From positions 33,084 to 97,083 of the forward strand of contig NW_006766969.1 in assembly GCF_000275845.1 (NCBI RefSeq): a DNA stretch of 64,000 nucleotides, written 5' to 3'. Positions 1 to 12,766 of the stretch are shown here, one piece after another. Position 1 is the stretch's first letter; every line of letters begins with the position of its first letter. The position numbers and the translations under genes were made by a program. The notes under the pieces are model-generated. The model saw nothing but the letters and a program-made list of their open reading frames with translations, did not search any database and had not been told where the DNA came from. Origin of the DNA: Dichomitus squalens LYAD-421 SS1. Its lineage: Eukaryota; Basidiomycota; Agaricomycetes; Polyporales; Polyporaceae.

Positions 1-700
1 AGAACTCGTGCGACAGGCCTCGCTCGCGACGTGAAGAGAAAGGTTCTGTGAATGCACCGCGGAGGTAACCGGTGTTTGTTGTGCGGGTGAACCGCTCGAG
101 GCGTGGCAAGCTCCTAACCGAGCCGACGAGCTTCGCTTGAATTGCGTCGGCGAATTCGAGAGTGGTTGTAGGGTGCATTGAAGGCGCTCTATGTAGTCAA
201 TATGAATGATTTATTATGAGAGGGGAGAGATAGGGAGGAAGGAAGGAAGAGTCGGGTGTAGAGGGGACGCGAGGCAGTCGGCTTGCGTGGAGAGGCCTGT
301 CCCCCGCTTTCGACTCTCTCCCTCCACCATCCCCAAGCTTGTCACACATCCCAGCCTCACCGCGCTCGCTCACTCCATCTTACCCCACTCCGTCCCCCGC
401 CTCGCCAGCATCATCACCGCGAATCCATAATGTCCGGCCTCTGCGACCTCCTCGTCCCCGCTGAATGGGACGCCTCCCGCATCCGCGCGCTGCACCTCCC
501 ACACCGCCCCCGCCCTCACCCCAGCGCGCATGCTTGATCACTATGCGCGCACAGACGGACAACAGCAATAAATTTCCAACCATCAGTACGAAGCACAGGT
601 CCCCAATCCGAGAGAACTCTGCTTAAAATCCTAATAGATACGCCATGCTCAGCATCGGCCTCTCCCGATCACCCAACGAGCGGCCCCTAGCATCAACATT
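1..700. other. Intergenic left edge, no gene supported
   Basis: I see no supported gene here. A purine-rich stretch lies near 220-260. A 35-codon open frame begins with an ATG at 430, after a C/T-rich stretch that could be a promoter, but it ends at once and matches nothing I recognise. The 3' flank of the manganese peroxidase gene, which ends at 701 on the minus strand, occupies the right part. Confidence 0.5.
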
Positions 701-2300
<1,600 letters not shown>

Positions 2301-2404
2301 GGTTGAACCGCTGAAGGAGGTCGAGAGGCGCGATGGAAAGGTGGAGTGCGGCTGATAGTAGACTCGATGTCGAGTGCTGCCGGTCCAAAGACATCCTCCT
2401 GAGC

Positions 2405-2411
2405 TTTTATA
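2405..2411 (-). promoter_or_regulatory. TATA box of the manganese peroxidase gene
   Basis: TATAAAA on the minus strand, about 105 bases before the ATG at 2300, a usual spacing for fungal genes with a short leader. A TGCGCAC sequence at about 2716-2722 fits the loose metal-response consensus TGCRCNC, but this could be chance. Confidence 0.55.
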
Positions 2412-3737
2412 CCGCCTGTTTCATGTCCCTCATGTGTTTCCCGCACATCCAGCATTGGCACGACAGCCTTGTTCCCGAGCACTGTAAAACGATCGCAGGC
2501 AGCTCGGGAGGGTCCAACACCAAAGCCCGCACCCGTGGAAATGCTGCGAGCCGTTCCCGACACGTGAAGAGCGTCCAAATGAATGTCGGTGACCACCAAG
2601 AGCCGCTTCCGAGGGTGTCCGAGGGAAAAACGTAGCACCCCGGACGCCTTCCAGCGCAAGGTCTGTGTGTGCTGCAGGGGCCAGTGCGTGGGGGCGGACG
2701 CGCGGAAAACGTGAGTGCGCACCGTTAACCGAGACCGGGGAATGGGGGCGTCGCCCTCGAAGGCTGTGTATGGACATCTTGCCCGGACTTCACAGTCAGT
2801 AGTATGTGACAGAGGTAGACCGGGCAAGGTACATTGCAGGCAACTGGATCACACAGATTGTCAGAAGACACGGGTCGACGTTCTCTCGGGGGACAGGTGA
2901 TGGGAATCCGGGAGCGGTGGGCCAAGATGGGCAGTAGAAGATTCCAGGAGAGAAGGTGGTTAAAGGAGGAAAGAAGGAGGTTTCAGCGTACCTCGGACTC
3001 GGCTAAATGGGTTCAGCAGCCGTTGACTCGGAGACTGCTGCGCCGCTAGACGTCACTGGACGAGCGTTGTCGTCGAAGGTGGAGTGCGCTCGGCGCTGCT
3101 ATCGGCGACGGGACAGTTGAGTGCCAAGCATAAAAGAACAACATGTGTCCCTGATGTCAGTGCACGCACGCATGCGTGAAGCTGGCTTGGCAATCCTGTG
3201 GGGAATATTGGGGAGACGTAAGTCACGAGGATACGCTTGGCCTGGGAGTTGAACGTTACCGTCGCAGACCTCCTGGGAAGGCAAGACGCTGAGCGTAATG
3301 TATCATGGGCTAGAACGGAGGCAAGCCAAGAACCCATAGCTGACCGGTCTCGGAGTGCGGGAAACATCACATATCCAGGTCGATCATGTCAGTCAAATCG
3401 AAGCCCGACGGCAGGAATCCGGATGGTGCAGGCTGAGGATAGTCTCATTCGTATCGTAGATATATTTACGCATTATTATTGCATGCAGAACAAGGTACTA
3501 TGTTCCAACTCACTGGGGCATTGATGGTGGTATTGGTTTGACGAAGCCCGCGTCTTAGCGTCAGAGGTCGGGACCGGAAGTCGAACTGGGGTCTTCAACG
3601 GGTCCCCGGGCCGCCTGGAGAGTGTTTAGTGGAGTGCGAGGCTTTCAACATACCATTGAATGCGATGCCTAAGCTCTTTGCACCTGCAAACTCGAAGGCG
3701 CAGTGCAATTGGGTTCTACTTCGAGGTGTTGCATCCA
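2412..3737. other. Intergenic DNA, no gene supported
   Basis: This stretch holds the MnP promoter side and the 3' flank of family copy A. The last roughly 80 bases before 3738 resemble, in reverse complement, the sequence that follows copies B and C, so the 3' flank belongs to the repeated unit. Open frames here are short and show no recognisable domain. Confidence 0.5.
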
Positions 3738-4729
3738 TCAGATAAAGGGTTCCGGTGGCGAACCGTACAGTTCCTGGTTCTCGTACAGAATCCTTAGCAT
3801 CCTGCCCATCCCCACATGAGTGGCAGGCCGTTTTGTGTCCTTATTAACATCCACAGACCACGGTTGCACTTTGCCCCGCCGCATTGTCGTTAACAGCTGC
3901 CCTTCCCGGGGTCTCAGCGCCGACAATGGGTACTCGTGTTTGTTGGGAGGCGGCACTGGTCGGATGGGGTCACTGTCGAGGAGACGCAATACCCGGAGTA
4001 CCACGACGCGTTTCCCAGCATGTTCAGGAAGAGTCGAAGGCTCAAAGCAGCAGATCGTAGAGCCTGTGGGCGGCCATGCATCGTGAGATAATCGAACGGT
4101 GATCGTGGACCAAGGGTGCTACCTTCAAAAGGGGAATACTGCGCACTCTCTCCGATACCGTCCACCGGAACACGGAAGTTAGCGAGATTTTCGACACGCT
4201 TCTTTACGACGGTGTCCGTGCCGATGGCAATGCAATATCTGTTGTGTTGTCCGACCCGAAAGTGGAACCCTCGCCTGAACGAGCTCACCAAGGCCGTCCT
4301 ACGGAAGGATATCTTACGTCCGTGTGCCGTTTTCTTCAGTCCTTCCACCGCAGATGCGGCGATGTCCGAAAGCTGCGGGGTCACCAGTCCATCCTGGAGT
4401 AGGAGTGTATGCAGGCCCGTGTATTCCTTCTTGTCGGTCATGTAGAGGAGTGGTATATTCCAGCGCACGCCGTAGTCCATGAGCAAGTCGTACCCCTGGG
4501 TGAAGCTGGCAGGATCCGGGGAAAATGTGACGCGAAAGCGAACTTCTCCTGCGAGCGGGGGGCTATACGGAGGGATGTGATAGTAGAGGAATCCGGCAGT
4601 GTTGGGAGGGAACTTGAAGTGTCGGAATCCCCTCGCAATGATTCTGGTGCCGGGCCTTCCAAGTAATGTGTTCGAAGGATCGTAAGACTGAGCCACAAAT
4701 GTGACGGATGGATTGTTCCTTGCCCTGAA

Positions 4730-4747
4730 CATCAGGAAAAACTCCCC
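4730..4747 (+). repeat. Left terminal inverted repeat
   Basis: catcaggaaaaactcccc is the exact reverse complement of bases 5664-5681. It includes the possible AT target duplication at 4731-4732. Confidence 0.85.
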
Positions 4748-5678
4748 CTGCGAATTGGCATTAAGCGAGCTAAATTATCCCTCACCAGCGAGATTAGTCC
4801 ATTAGTCTAAAAAGATAAGTCCCCTGCTAACCAGCAGCCATTAGCTGCCTTAGTAGGCAGGGTCCGTAGCGGCGGTCATTCATTATTTGCTCGCCATTCA
4901 GGCTGTCGTTTTGTCTTTTCAGATTCCAGTTGCTTGTACGATAGATTCAATATATTGAAGGGTACGACAACGACTAGCATGATTACACTGCATAGTAATC
5001 TATAAACTTGTATACTAAGTTCCAACATGGTACGCTAATCCGACCTCATCCAACTACACATAGCACTACAACGTGGGCCGGATCCTCTCTTGATGAGCTT
5101 ATAGTACCGCAACTTACTTCTTGGAGGCGCGAAATGCAAAGTGCGGCTGGGCAAGGCCACAGACGACGACTTACCTTCGGATGTAGTACATTACGCACCT
5201 TCGAGTTGCTATGCAGCATGGTATCTTACAACTCACCTGGACCCCAGCTTCTGTAGTATCACTCTCATACCACCATGTCCGCTAGTACTAGATCACCCAC
5301 CAGTCAAACTGGCCACTCCCGTATGTAGCGGTGAAAAGAAGGAGGAAAGGTTGGGTGGGCACACTGATGTCGGAAGGAGAGACGTGGCAACGGAGCGTCG
5401 AGCGCGCAATGGGATGCGGCTGTGGTGTGAGCGCCCGTATTTAGGGCAGGCTTCAATTGACTTGGAAAGACGCAGAGATGGTCTCTCTTGCCTTGTACGT
5501 GTTCTGAGCATACAGTCCTTGATTTTTGGGCCTGCAGTAAAGTATGTATGCCTATTATTACCTTCAAGGAACTTATCCAGCTCGCAAATCTCGAGATATA
5601 AGACCACCAATGGCCACGGGCGTCATTAGTCGACATTAGCACTAATTTTCTGTGAATTCGCGCGGGGAGTTTTTCCTG
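4733..5678. mobile_element. Non-autonomous DNA transposon (MITE-like) inside copy A
   Basis: The ends are perfect inverted repeats: CAGGAAAAACTCCCC on the left matches the reverse complement of the right end, and similarity continues imperfectly through GCGAATT. The sequence between has no open frame I recognise, so it depends on a transposase elsewhere or is dead. Removing it rejoins the family reading frame (DF-MFRARNN), which fixes the boundaries well. The flanking dinucleotide AT occurs on both sides and may be a 2-bp target duplication; CAT/ATG could equally belong to the inverted repeat. The superfamily is not determined. Confidence 0.8.
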
Positions 5679-5681
5679 ATG
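5664..5681 (-). repeat. Right terminal inverted repeat
   Basis: ggggagtttttcctgatg is the exact reverse complement of bases 4730-4747 and lies directly before the N-terminal coding part of copy A. Confidence 0.85.
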
Positions 5682-5964
5682 AAGTCGACGTAGTCGCTAG
5701 GAGCGAGCTTGGTTGGATCAAGAGTGCAGACTCTCCGGGACTGCCGTGTTCGTTCCGGATGCGAGGAATCTCCCTCCAACTCACGACTCCCGGTCGTTAG
5801 CTGTCGTGCTTGAGAGACCGTTGGCCACTTGCCAGGCCAGTGAGGCGTGTGACGGATGTGTCGAAGACACCACCTCGGGGAGCTCAACAGGGCAACACCA
5901 AACGACGCTGCAATATTCGGCGGCGGCATCTAGATCAGACCTCTGTTTATACAATGAAAACTCG

Positions 5965-5980
5965 ATTCAACACTATTGAA
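5965..5980 (-). promoter_or_regulatory. Shared promoter palindrome of the repeat family (copy A)
   Basis: ATTCAA-N4-TTGAA lies with 35 bases between its near edge and the start codon at 5929. It is followed by CGACCTACAGCGCTG, which is also seen upstream of copies C and D. The spacing to the ATG is the same in all three copies. Confidence 0.55.
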
Positions 5981-5981
5981 C

Positions 5982-6791
5982 GACCTACAGCGCTGTGGAC
6001 GGCCTGGACTGCGGTCGGCTTGCAAGTTTGCAACAGATCGGTCACTGACCGTGGCCATCCGGGCGTGGGAAGAATATCGGCCCGAGGGCTTCCGACGCTC
6101 ACATCCAGATTCATGTTCTGACATAGTATTCGTTGTGCTTTGTCTAGTGCTTCCGGCATGTCTGCTCTAGCCGTCTCAGCTCCTGTATCGCGCTAGAGAC
6201 CTGGGTCCAACAACGACACGGTCTTGGACGAGACATTAGGCCGTTCGAATCACCTGCGTTTCGCAAGCACCAGGTACCCGACCATAGTAACATCACTCAT
6301 ACACCCTTCCAAGACTCATTTGTGGAAATCACGTCTGTGGGCATCTTCGTTTCTCAAAGTGTAGGCAGATACATCACATAGTAAGGTCTCCGCCGACATG
6401 GACACCACTGGCCTCGGTTCTTGTCCCTCCGTTGGAAGCCCACGAAGAGATGTTTTGGCAACCACAGCTGTGACCGCGGAGACTGCTTTGCTCTTAAGCC
6501 TCACGACGACACGAGAGGATTTAATCGTGGGTTCTCCCCATATCCATCGTCTCTTACAGCCGCCCCACTCACCGCCTGATGTTGATGGGGCATATGAGCA
6601 CCCTGACACAGAATGGGACCTATGAATTGAATCGCCGTCTTGTGTTGATAAGGTTGAGTTTGCGCAGACCACGTTGTCTAATTCGCTTCCAGGACTCGGC
6701 GATGCGCGAGCCCTGGTGCGATGTCTGGCCGGGTTGCTTTCCTTCGCGCTATCTGATCCCATATACCGCACCCTTTTTCCCTTCCATCGTC
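5982..6791. other. Intergenic: copy A upstream region and urease promoter
   Basis: The first 150 bases or so resemble the upstream regions of family copies C and D (for example the block around GGCGTGGGAA and GGCTTCCGACG). The rest leads to the urease ATG at 6792. A 151-codon open frame on the minus strand (6771-6316) shows no domain and I do not call it a gene. Confidence 0.5.
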
Positions 6792-9700
6792 ATGCGAATT
6801 TCCCCAAGGGAACAAGACAAACTACTCCTGCATCATGTAAGAATTTTCTCCTCAATCCAGAGCTCACACCAGGCAAGTTGACGTTACTAGGCAGGCTTTC
6901 TAGCACAGCAGCGCCTCGCGCGAGGCCTGCAGCTGAACCAGACAGAGGCTACTGCTCTGATCGCGTCTCAGCTGCAGGAGCGCATCAGAGATGGAAAGTA
7001 CACCTTCTACGAGCTCACCGCGATGGGCAAAGAGATGCTCGGCAGGAGGCACGTTCTACCGGGCGTCTCAGTCCTGCTCAAGGAGATCCAGGTTGAGGGT
7101 ACGCTTCACGATGGGTACGTTCTCCATTGATGGTGTTCAGACCCGTGAGCATAGCTCAATTCTACCCTGGGCTCATAGAGTTTTTCTTATCACCATTCAC
7201 GAACCGATCTCTACACTCAATGGGAACTTGGAAGCGGCACTCTACGGCTCCTTCCTCCCTGTTCCCTCCAGTGACAGCTTCCCCGCCATTGATCCTAAGC
7301 TGTATGCACCTGAGAACGCTCCGGGGGCCATCATTGTCCAACAGGAAAGACGTGCAAGACCGCAAGATCCAGAAAATCCGGAAAAATCCGGAAGACCGGC
7401 AAGACCTGCGAGGATTCAGCTCAACCCAGGACGAAAACGCATCAGATTGCAGGTGAAGAATTGCCGTGATCGTCCTGTCCAGGTGAGTTACCCCAGCATG
7501 TCTATATCATATGCGATGTTGACAGACTGTATGCAGGTTGGGTCGCACTATCACTTTATCGAGACAAATCCCTTCCTTTCATTCGACCGCGGCGCAGCCT
7601 ACGGCTACCGACTCGACATCCCAGCCGGTACCGCGGTCCGATTCGAGCCGGGCGAATCGCGAACGGTCCAGCTTTGCGAGATTGCGGGTGCGAGGCGCAT
7701 CACTGGCGGAAATGGTCTTGCGACAGGCGTTGTTGACCCTTTCCGTGTTGATGAAATCGTGGAGTGTCTGGTGGATAAGGGCTTTATGCATGATGAGGAT
7801 GCCTTGGCCGAAGCAGTCGACGTGGGCAGTGATATTGGTAGGGATACGTACGCGACTATGTTTGGGCCGACAGTCGGCGATAGGGTGCGTCTTGGAGATA
7901 CGACGCTGTGGGTTGAGGTGGAACAACCGCCTGTGAGTGCATTCCTCTCCTTGTCGTACAGACTAAAATAAACCCGCGCTTTTAGGAGGACGATGAGGGG
8001 TATAACAACGGTGAGGATATGGGAAGTCTTAATGCGAGAGAACCGGATTGAGATCGACAACAAAGGAAAGCGTGTTCAGTATGGAGATGAGATCAAGTTT
8101 GGAGGAGGTGAGTACATCCATACGGCCATTGTTGAGCGGCTGCTTCACGGAAAGACCCACTTTTGTACCAGGCAAAGTCATTCGAGATGGTATGGGACAA
8201 GCTTCGGGCAGAGAGGCAGAGACCGTCCTCGACTTGGTCATCACGAATGCGCTGATCATAGATTGGCGGGGTATCTACAAGGTATGCTTGTCCTTGCATA
8301 CCGATTCAACGCGTCACTGATATGTCAAATATTCTCAAGGCCGATATCGGCGTGAAGGATGGCAGAATCCACGGCATCGGCAAGGCAGGAAATCCGGACA
8401 TTATGGACGGTGTCCACCCCGATCTCGTAGTCGGTTCAGCGACGGAGGTCGTGGCAGGCGAGAGTCTCATTGTCACTGCAGGCGCGATTGACGTGCACGT
8501 CCACTACATCTGTCCGCAACAGGTGTACGAAGCACTCGCCATGGGCACGACGACTATGATCGGCGGAGGCACAGGCCCAGCTACTGGCACAAATGCAACC
8601 ACGTGTACCCCGAGCGCATTCTACATGCGGCACATGCTGGCGGCTACTGACGGCTTGCCTATGAACTTCGGCTTCACTGGAAAGGGGAACGATAGCAATC
8701 ACACCGCGTTGAGAGAGATAATCAAGGCTGGTGCGATTGGGCTGAAGATTCACGAAGATTGGGGCGCGACTCCGGAGGTTATCAGGGCCGCCTTGGACGT
8801 AGCAGAAGAGTGGGACGTGCAAGTGAACATTCATTCGGACACGTTGAATGAGAGTGGGTTCGTTGAGTGTACGTCTCGCCTCACTGCCGTTCCGCGTATG
8901 CAGCTCGCCGCTTCTGATGACCGTATGCGCAGCTACGGTGGACGCATTTAAGGGCAAGGATGGCAAACCACGTACAATTCATACCTATCACACCGAGGGC
9001 GCCGGTGCGTCGAGTGACCCCACGTACGGCTGTTCCTCCATTCATTCAGTCCGTAGGCGGAGGGCATGCCCCTGACATCATCAAGGTCTGTGAGAACAAG
9101 CATGTCTTACCATCTTCGACAAATCCCACCATGCCATTCGCAACTACCACGGTCGAGGAGCACATCGACGTATGTCCATCAAACGTCTTCTCCGCTATGT
9201 CGGCATTCACCTGATATTCTTCACTTGATATGTGTCATCACAATACTAGATGCTCATGGTCGCACACCACCTGGACAAAAATATCCCCGAAGACGTCGCT
9301 TTCGCAGACTCACGCATCCGGAAAGAGACGATTGCCGCCGAAGACGTTCTCCACGACATCGGTGCCATCTCAATGATCAGTTCGGACTCACAAGCTATGG
9401 GTCGCGTCGGCGAGGTTGTCAGTCGGACTTGGCGGACCGCAAGCAAGATGCGGTATCACCGGGGATCCCTCGATGACCCCAAGTCGGGCATTAGAGACTC
9501 CGAGGGCTGCGACAACGGAAGGGTCAAGCGCTACATCGCGAAGTACACGATTAACCCGTAAGGCTCGCTATACTCTACAATTGCCCCTTATGACTTATCG
9601 CAAAGCAACATTCTACCTTAGAGCCATCACGCATGGTATTAGTCATGAAGTTGGAGACATTGCCGTAGGAAAACTTGCAGATCTCGTCCTGTGGAAAACG

Positions 9701-10159
9701 GAGAACTTCGGCGCGAAACCAGAGATCATACTGAAGTCTGGAGTCATCGTATGGGCTCAGGTCAGTGCTATTTCTTGCTCAGCGCATCTTCTGTAACATC
9801 TACTCAGTGTATCTCTGCAGGTCGGTGAGCCCAACGGGTCCATCCCGACTGTACAGCCGTTCACGGGGCGACCCATGTGGGGTGCACTCCCTGCTTCCGC
9901 CGCTATGAACTCCGTCTCTTTCGTTTCTGAGGTATCCCTCGACCCCAAGGAGGGCCTCGTCAAGAGCTATGACTTGAAGAAGCGTCTCGTGGCCGTGAAG
10001 GGGTGCCGGAGCATCACGAAGGAGAACATGAAGCTGAATGATCGATTGCCAAAGGTCGAGGTAGACTCGGAGAGCTACGAGGTTCATGCGGACAATGTGC
10101 TGATGGATTGTGAGGCGGCGACGCAGCTCCCGCTAGCACGATTCTACAACATATTCTAG
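6792..10159 (+). CDS. ure: Urease, single-chain plant/fungal type
   Basis: Nickel enzyme hydrolysing urea to ammonia and carbamate in the cytosol. Start [15 protein letters not shown], then [15 protein letters not shown] after the first intron. Twelve exons (6792-6836, 6891-7114, 7179-7482, 7537-7932, 8041-8107, 8172-8281, 8340-8868, 8933-9004, 9057-9169, 9250-9557, 9622-9760, 9821-10159) join in frame to 881 residues. Gamma, beta and alpha segments follow in order. Nickel and catalytic residues are present: HVH, the Lys that is carbamylated (GLKIHEDWG), His in [12 protein letters not shown], His in GGGHAPDII, and Asp in [12 protein letters not shown]. The mobile-flap Cys of most ureases (VCHHLD) is Ala here (MVAHHLDKN). 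The 7933-8040 intron boundary is the least certain; around it the protein is longer than usual ([17 protein letters not shown]). A proline/arginine-rich stretch in exon 3 is also extra. No accessory urease gene is nearby. Confidence 0.93.
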
Positions 10160-11040
10160 TCAGCTGTTTCAGAGTGTCAGTATCCGATCGATCGCGATTG
10201 ATTGTGATCCTATTCACGCATCAGGAATATCTCGGGCGCACATACCTGCACGAACGTCTCCCCTGTAAGTCACGCGGCATCTCGAATCTTCGACCTCCCA
10301 AGCACCGGTAGCAACCCAAATTCAATGTTCTGAGGGCTCTCGCCCGCCTGAGAGTGAATGAGCTCGTGATTGAGTTAGTAGTCGCCTTGCTCGCCATGCT
10401 TCCAGGCAGGCGTACTCAACATGTTCCCCTTTTCTGCAGCCCCTTCGGCCGCGCGGTTTTGCTGGTTTGCACGCTCGAGCTCGGCATGCGTGGTCACAGA
10501 GAATCGAAACTACGGGATATCACCACTGCCTTCTGAGCCCTTCTGGCTACTGCTTATCAGGATTTTGACTAAACTCTCTCAACAGTGTGGATTACTGCCC
10601 TACTGAGCCTGTGCACTGGACGCCGCTATGAGTCGAAGCCTATGCCGAGTGTGCTCAGGCGCAGCTGCACAGCCCAAGTCGGGCATCTGAATCTTTCACT
10701 TGTTCTTCCTCTGGACAGCTTACCTGTAATGTTAATGACCTTCCAAATCGCAAGGCACGCTATCTCGATTCCTTGCTATGACCAAGACGGGCCTGTATAC
10801 ACATATCTGAGGCGATGATCATGCGCAGTCTGGGCGAGCATCTCGCCGCTACATAGGCGTCTCATTCGGACCGAGGCCCGTCAAGTTTCTCACGAATGCC
10901 AACACTCGGGCCCAGTACATGTTTGACTGAGCTCCCAGACACGTTCTTGACCGAGACAAGGCAAGCTATCCTTAAGCAGAGTCGTACGCTATTCTCGCGA
11001 ATCGCGTCGACGTTGTTACTCATGAACACGACTTATCCAG
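10160..11040. other. Intergenic DNA, no gene supported
   Basis: Between the urease stop and family copy B. Only short open frames without recognisable motifs. The promoter palindrome found before copies A, C and D is not visible ahead of copy B. Confidence 0.5.
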
Positions 11041-12303
11041 ATGCAGGGGCTCATTTCTGGGGTACCAGAGCTCGGCCGTACGCTGCTGAGCAGCCTGCGC
11101 AATTCAACGCCATGCCTTCGGCATAACCGTTACGCGCCTCACCGAGGAAGATGGCAAACGGTCTCTCGTGCGCGACGACTCACAACTGGGGTCCACGAGA
11201 TGAAGGGAGACCTTCCGCAGCCAGAACGCAGACTGTCGCGGCAGTATCGAATAGTCCGCACTCTTGATCCAACCAAGCTTACTCCGAGCGACTACGTCGA
11301 CTTCAGCGAGAAGTTCATTCCACGCGTCAATATTGTCACTCAGTCTTCCCATCCCGAAGACGCCACAAACCTGTTGCCTCAAAGGCTCAGCGCCGGCGTC
11401 ATTGCGACGGGATTTCGAGACCGCAGGTTCCCTCCCAACACTGCCGGATTCCTCTACTATCACACCCCTCCGTACAGCCCCCCGCTCGCAGGAGAAGTTC
11501 GCTTTCGCGTCACACCTTCCCCGGATCCTGCCAGCTTCACCCAGGGGTACGACTTGCTCATGGACTACGGGGTGCGCTGGAATATACCACTCCTCTACAT
11601 GACCGACAAGAAGGGTTACACGGGCCTGCATACACTCCTACTCCAGGATGGACTGGTGACCCCGCAGCTTTCGGACATCGCCGCATCTGCGGTGGAAGGA
11701 CTGAACAAAACGGCACACGGACGTAAGATATCCTTCCGTAGGACGGCCTTGGTGAGCTCGTTCGGGCGAGGGTTCTACATTCGGGTCGGACACCACAACG
11801 GATATTGCATGTCCATCGGCACGGACACCGTCGTAAAGAAGCGTGTCGAATGTGTCGCTGAGTTCCGTGTTCCTGTGGACGGTAGCGGAGGGGGTGCGCA
11901 GTATTCCCCTTATGAAGGTAGCACCCTTTTGTCCGCGATCACCGTTCGATTATCTCACGATGCGTCGCCGCCCACAGGCTCTACGATCTGTTGCTTTGAG
12001 CCTTCGACGCTTCCTGAACACGCTGGGAAACGCGTCGTGGTACTCCGGATACTGCGTCTCCTCGACAGCGACCCCATTCGACCAATGCCGCCTCCTAACA
12101 AACACGAGTACCCCTTGTCGAAGCTGAGACCCCGCGAAGGGCAGCTGTTGATGACAATGCGATGGGGAAAAGTGCAACCGTGGTCGGTGGATGTGGATAA
12201 GGACACAACACGGCCTGATACTCATGTGGAGATGGGCAGGATGCTAAGGATCCTGTACGAGAATCAGGAACTGTACGGTTCGCCACCGGAACCCTTTATT
12301 TGA
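11041..12303 (+). CDS. Repeat-family protein, copy B (function unknown)
   Basis: Uninterrupted 420-codon frame homologous to copies A, C and D. Recognisable family blocks in order: RHNRYAPHRGRWQTVSRARR, TLDPTKLTPSDYVDF, FPPNTAGFLYYHTPPYSPPL, GEVRFRVTPSPDPASF, LHTLLLQDGLVTPQLSDIAA, then ICCFEPSTLPEHAGKRVVVL, LRPREGQLLMTMRWGKVQPW and ENQELYGSPPEPFI. The first 25 or so residues do not match the MP(P/S)xxVAS start of the other copies, and the shared promoter is missing, so the 5' end has been replaced or eroded; the true start is uncertain. It is closest to copy A. No signal peptide, membrane segment or known catalytic motif is visible. The 3' flank (12304 to about 12615) matches the 3' flank of copy C. 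It may be a gene without its original promoter. Confidence 0.6.
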   Translation: MQGLISGVPELGRTLLSSLRNSTPCLRHNRYAPHRGRWQTVSRARRLTTGVHEMKGDLPQPERRLSRQYRIVRTLDPTKLTPSDYVDFSEKFIPRVNIVTQSSHPEDATNLLPQRLSAGVIATGFRDRRFPPNTAGFLYYHTPPYSPPLAGEVRFRVTPSPDPASFTQGYDLLMDYGVRWNIPLLYMTDKKGYTGLHTLLLQDGLVTPQLSDIAASAVEGLNKTAHGRKISFRRTALVSSFGRGFYIRVGHHNGYCMSIGTDTVVKKRVECVAEFRVPVDGSGGGAQYSPYEGSTLLSAITVRLSHDASPPTGSTICCFEPSTLPEHAGKRVVVLRILRLLDSDPIRPMPPPNKHEYPLSKLRPREGQLLMTMRWGKVQPWSVDVDKDTTRPDTHVEMGRMLRILYENQELYGSPPEPFI

Positions 12304-12766
12304 CAAATGCAACACCTTGATGTAAAACCCAATCACATTGCGCCTTCGAGTTTACAGGTGCGAATATTTCAGGGTTCGCCCAAGACCATGAATGCGGACG
12401 AGGCGAAATCCACATTGCCCGATAGCGCTGCCAACAGAAGTGTTGATCCAGATTAGCGTAGGGAAGTCGCTCATCTGCCTATCCGATAAATGGGATACGC
12501 GGTAAGCTAGACGATGGCATAAGAGCATTTATCACTGCGCGACTCTCCTTTCTTCGGAAAGCAAGCTCAGATCAGGTTGCTTTACGAATACAAGGATGAT
12601 AGTGGTAGTAGCACATGATGCGCCTCCGCAAGCTATTCAACGCACTTCGGCACCTTCAACCGACCCTAGTGCCTGAGAAGATGTACTTACCGGACGTTGC
12701 TGAGTAAAGCAACAGCGCAAGGCAGAAACCGGAAGGGTATGTGGTAAAGCGAAAACCATACATAAT
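12304..12766. other. Intergenic; 3' flank shared with copy C
   Basis: About 300 bases after the stop resemble bases 16890-17215 after copy C (for example the GCGTA(A/G)GGAAGTCG block and the TACGAATACA(A/G)GGATGAT block). The repeated unit therefore extends beyond the coding frame. No gene is seen. Confidence 0.5.

Larger units (their letters stand above)
3738..5929 (-). pseudogene. Repeat-family gene copy A, split by a transposon and frameshifted
   Basis: I do not recognise the protein; it is a paralogue of the intact copy at 40293-41549. The N-terminal part (5929 to about 5680) reads HIRHTPHWPGKWPTVSQARQ and TLDPTKLAPSDYVDF. It stops where a 946-bp element with inverted repeats sits in the codons after DYVDF. 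Reading resumes at 4732 with FRARNNPSVTFVAQS and FPPNTAGFLYYHIPPYSPPL. A one-base deletion near 4120 (in GSTLxPR, compared with copy B) shifts the frame; the tail continues in another frame from about 4004 to the stop at 3738 (ENQELYGSPPEPFI). Its body is closest to copy B (SFTQGYDLLMDYGVRWNIP). No signal peptide or membrane segment is evident. Two independent lesions make a full protein unlikely. Confidence 0.8.

Noticed and set aside
430..537. 35-codon open frame (MSGLCDLLVPAEWDASRIR...) behind a C/T-rich stretch
   Set aside because: Too short, no domain, no continuing exon found.
6316..6771. 151-codon minus-strand open frame in the urease promoter
   Set aside because: No motif, overlaps the expected promoter, no splice logic or paralogue.
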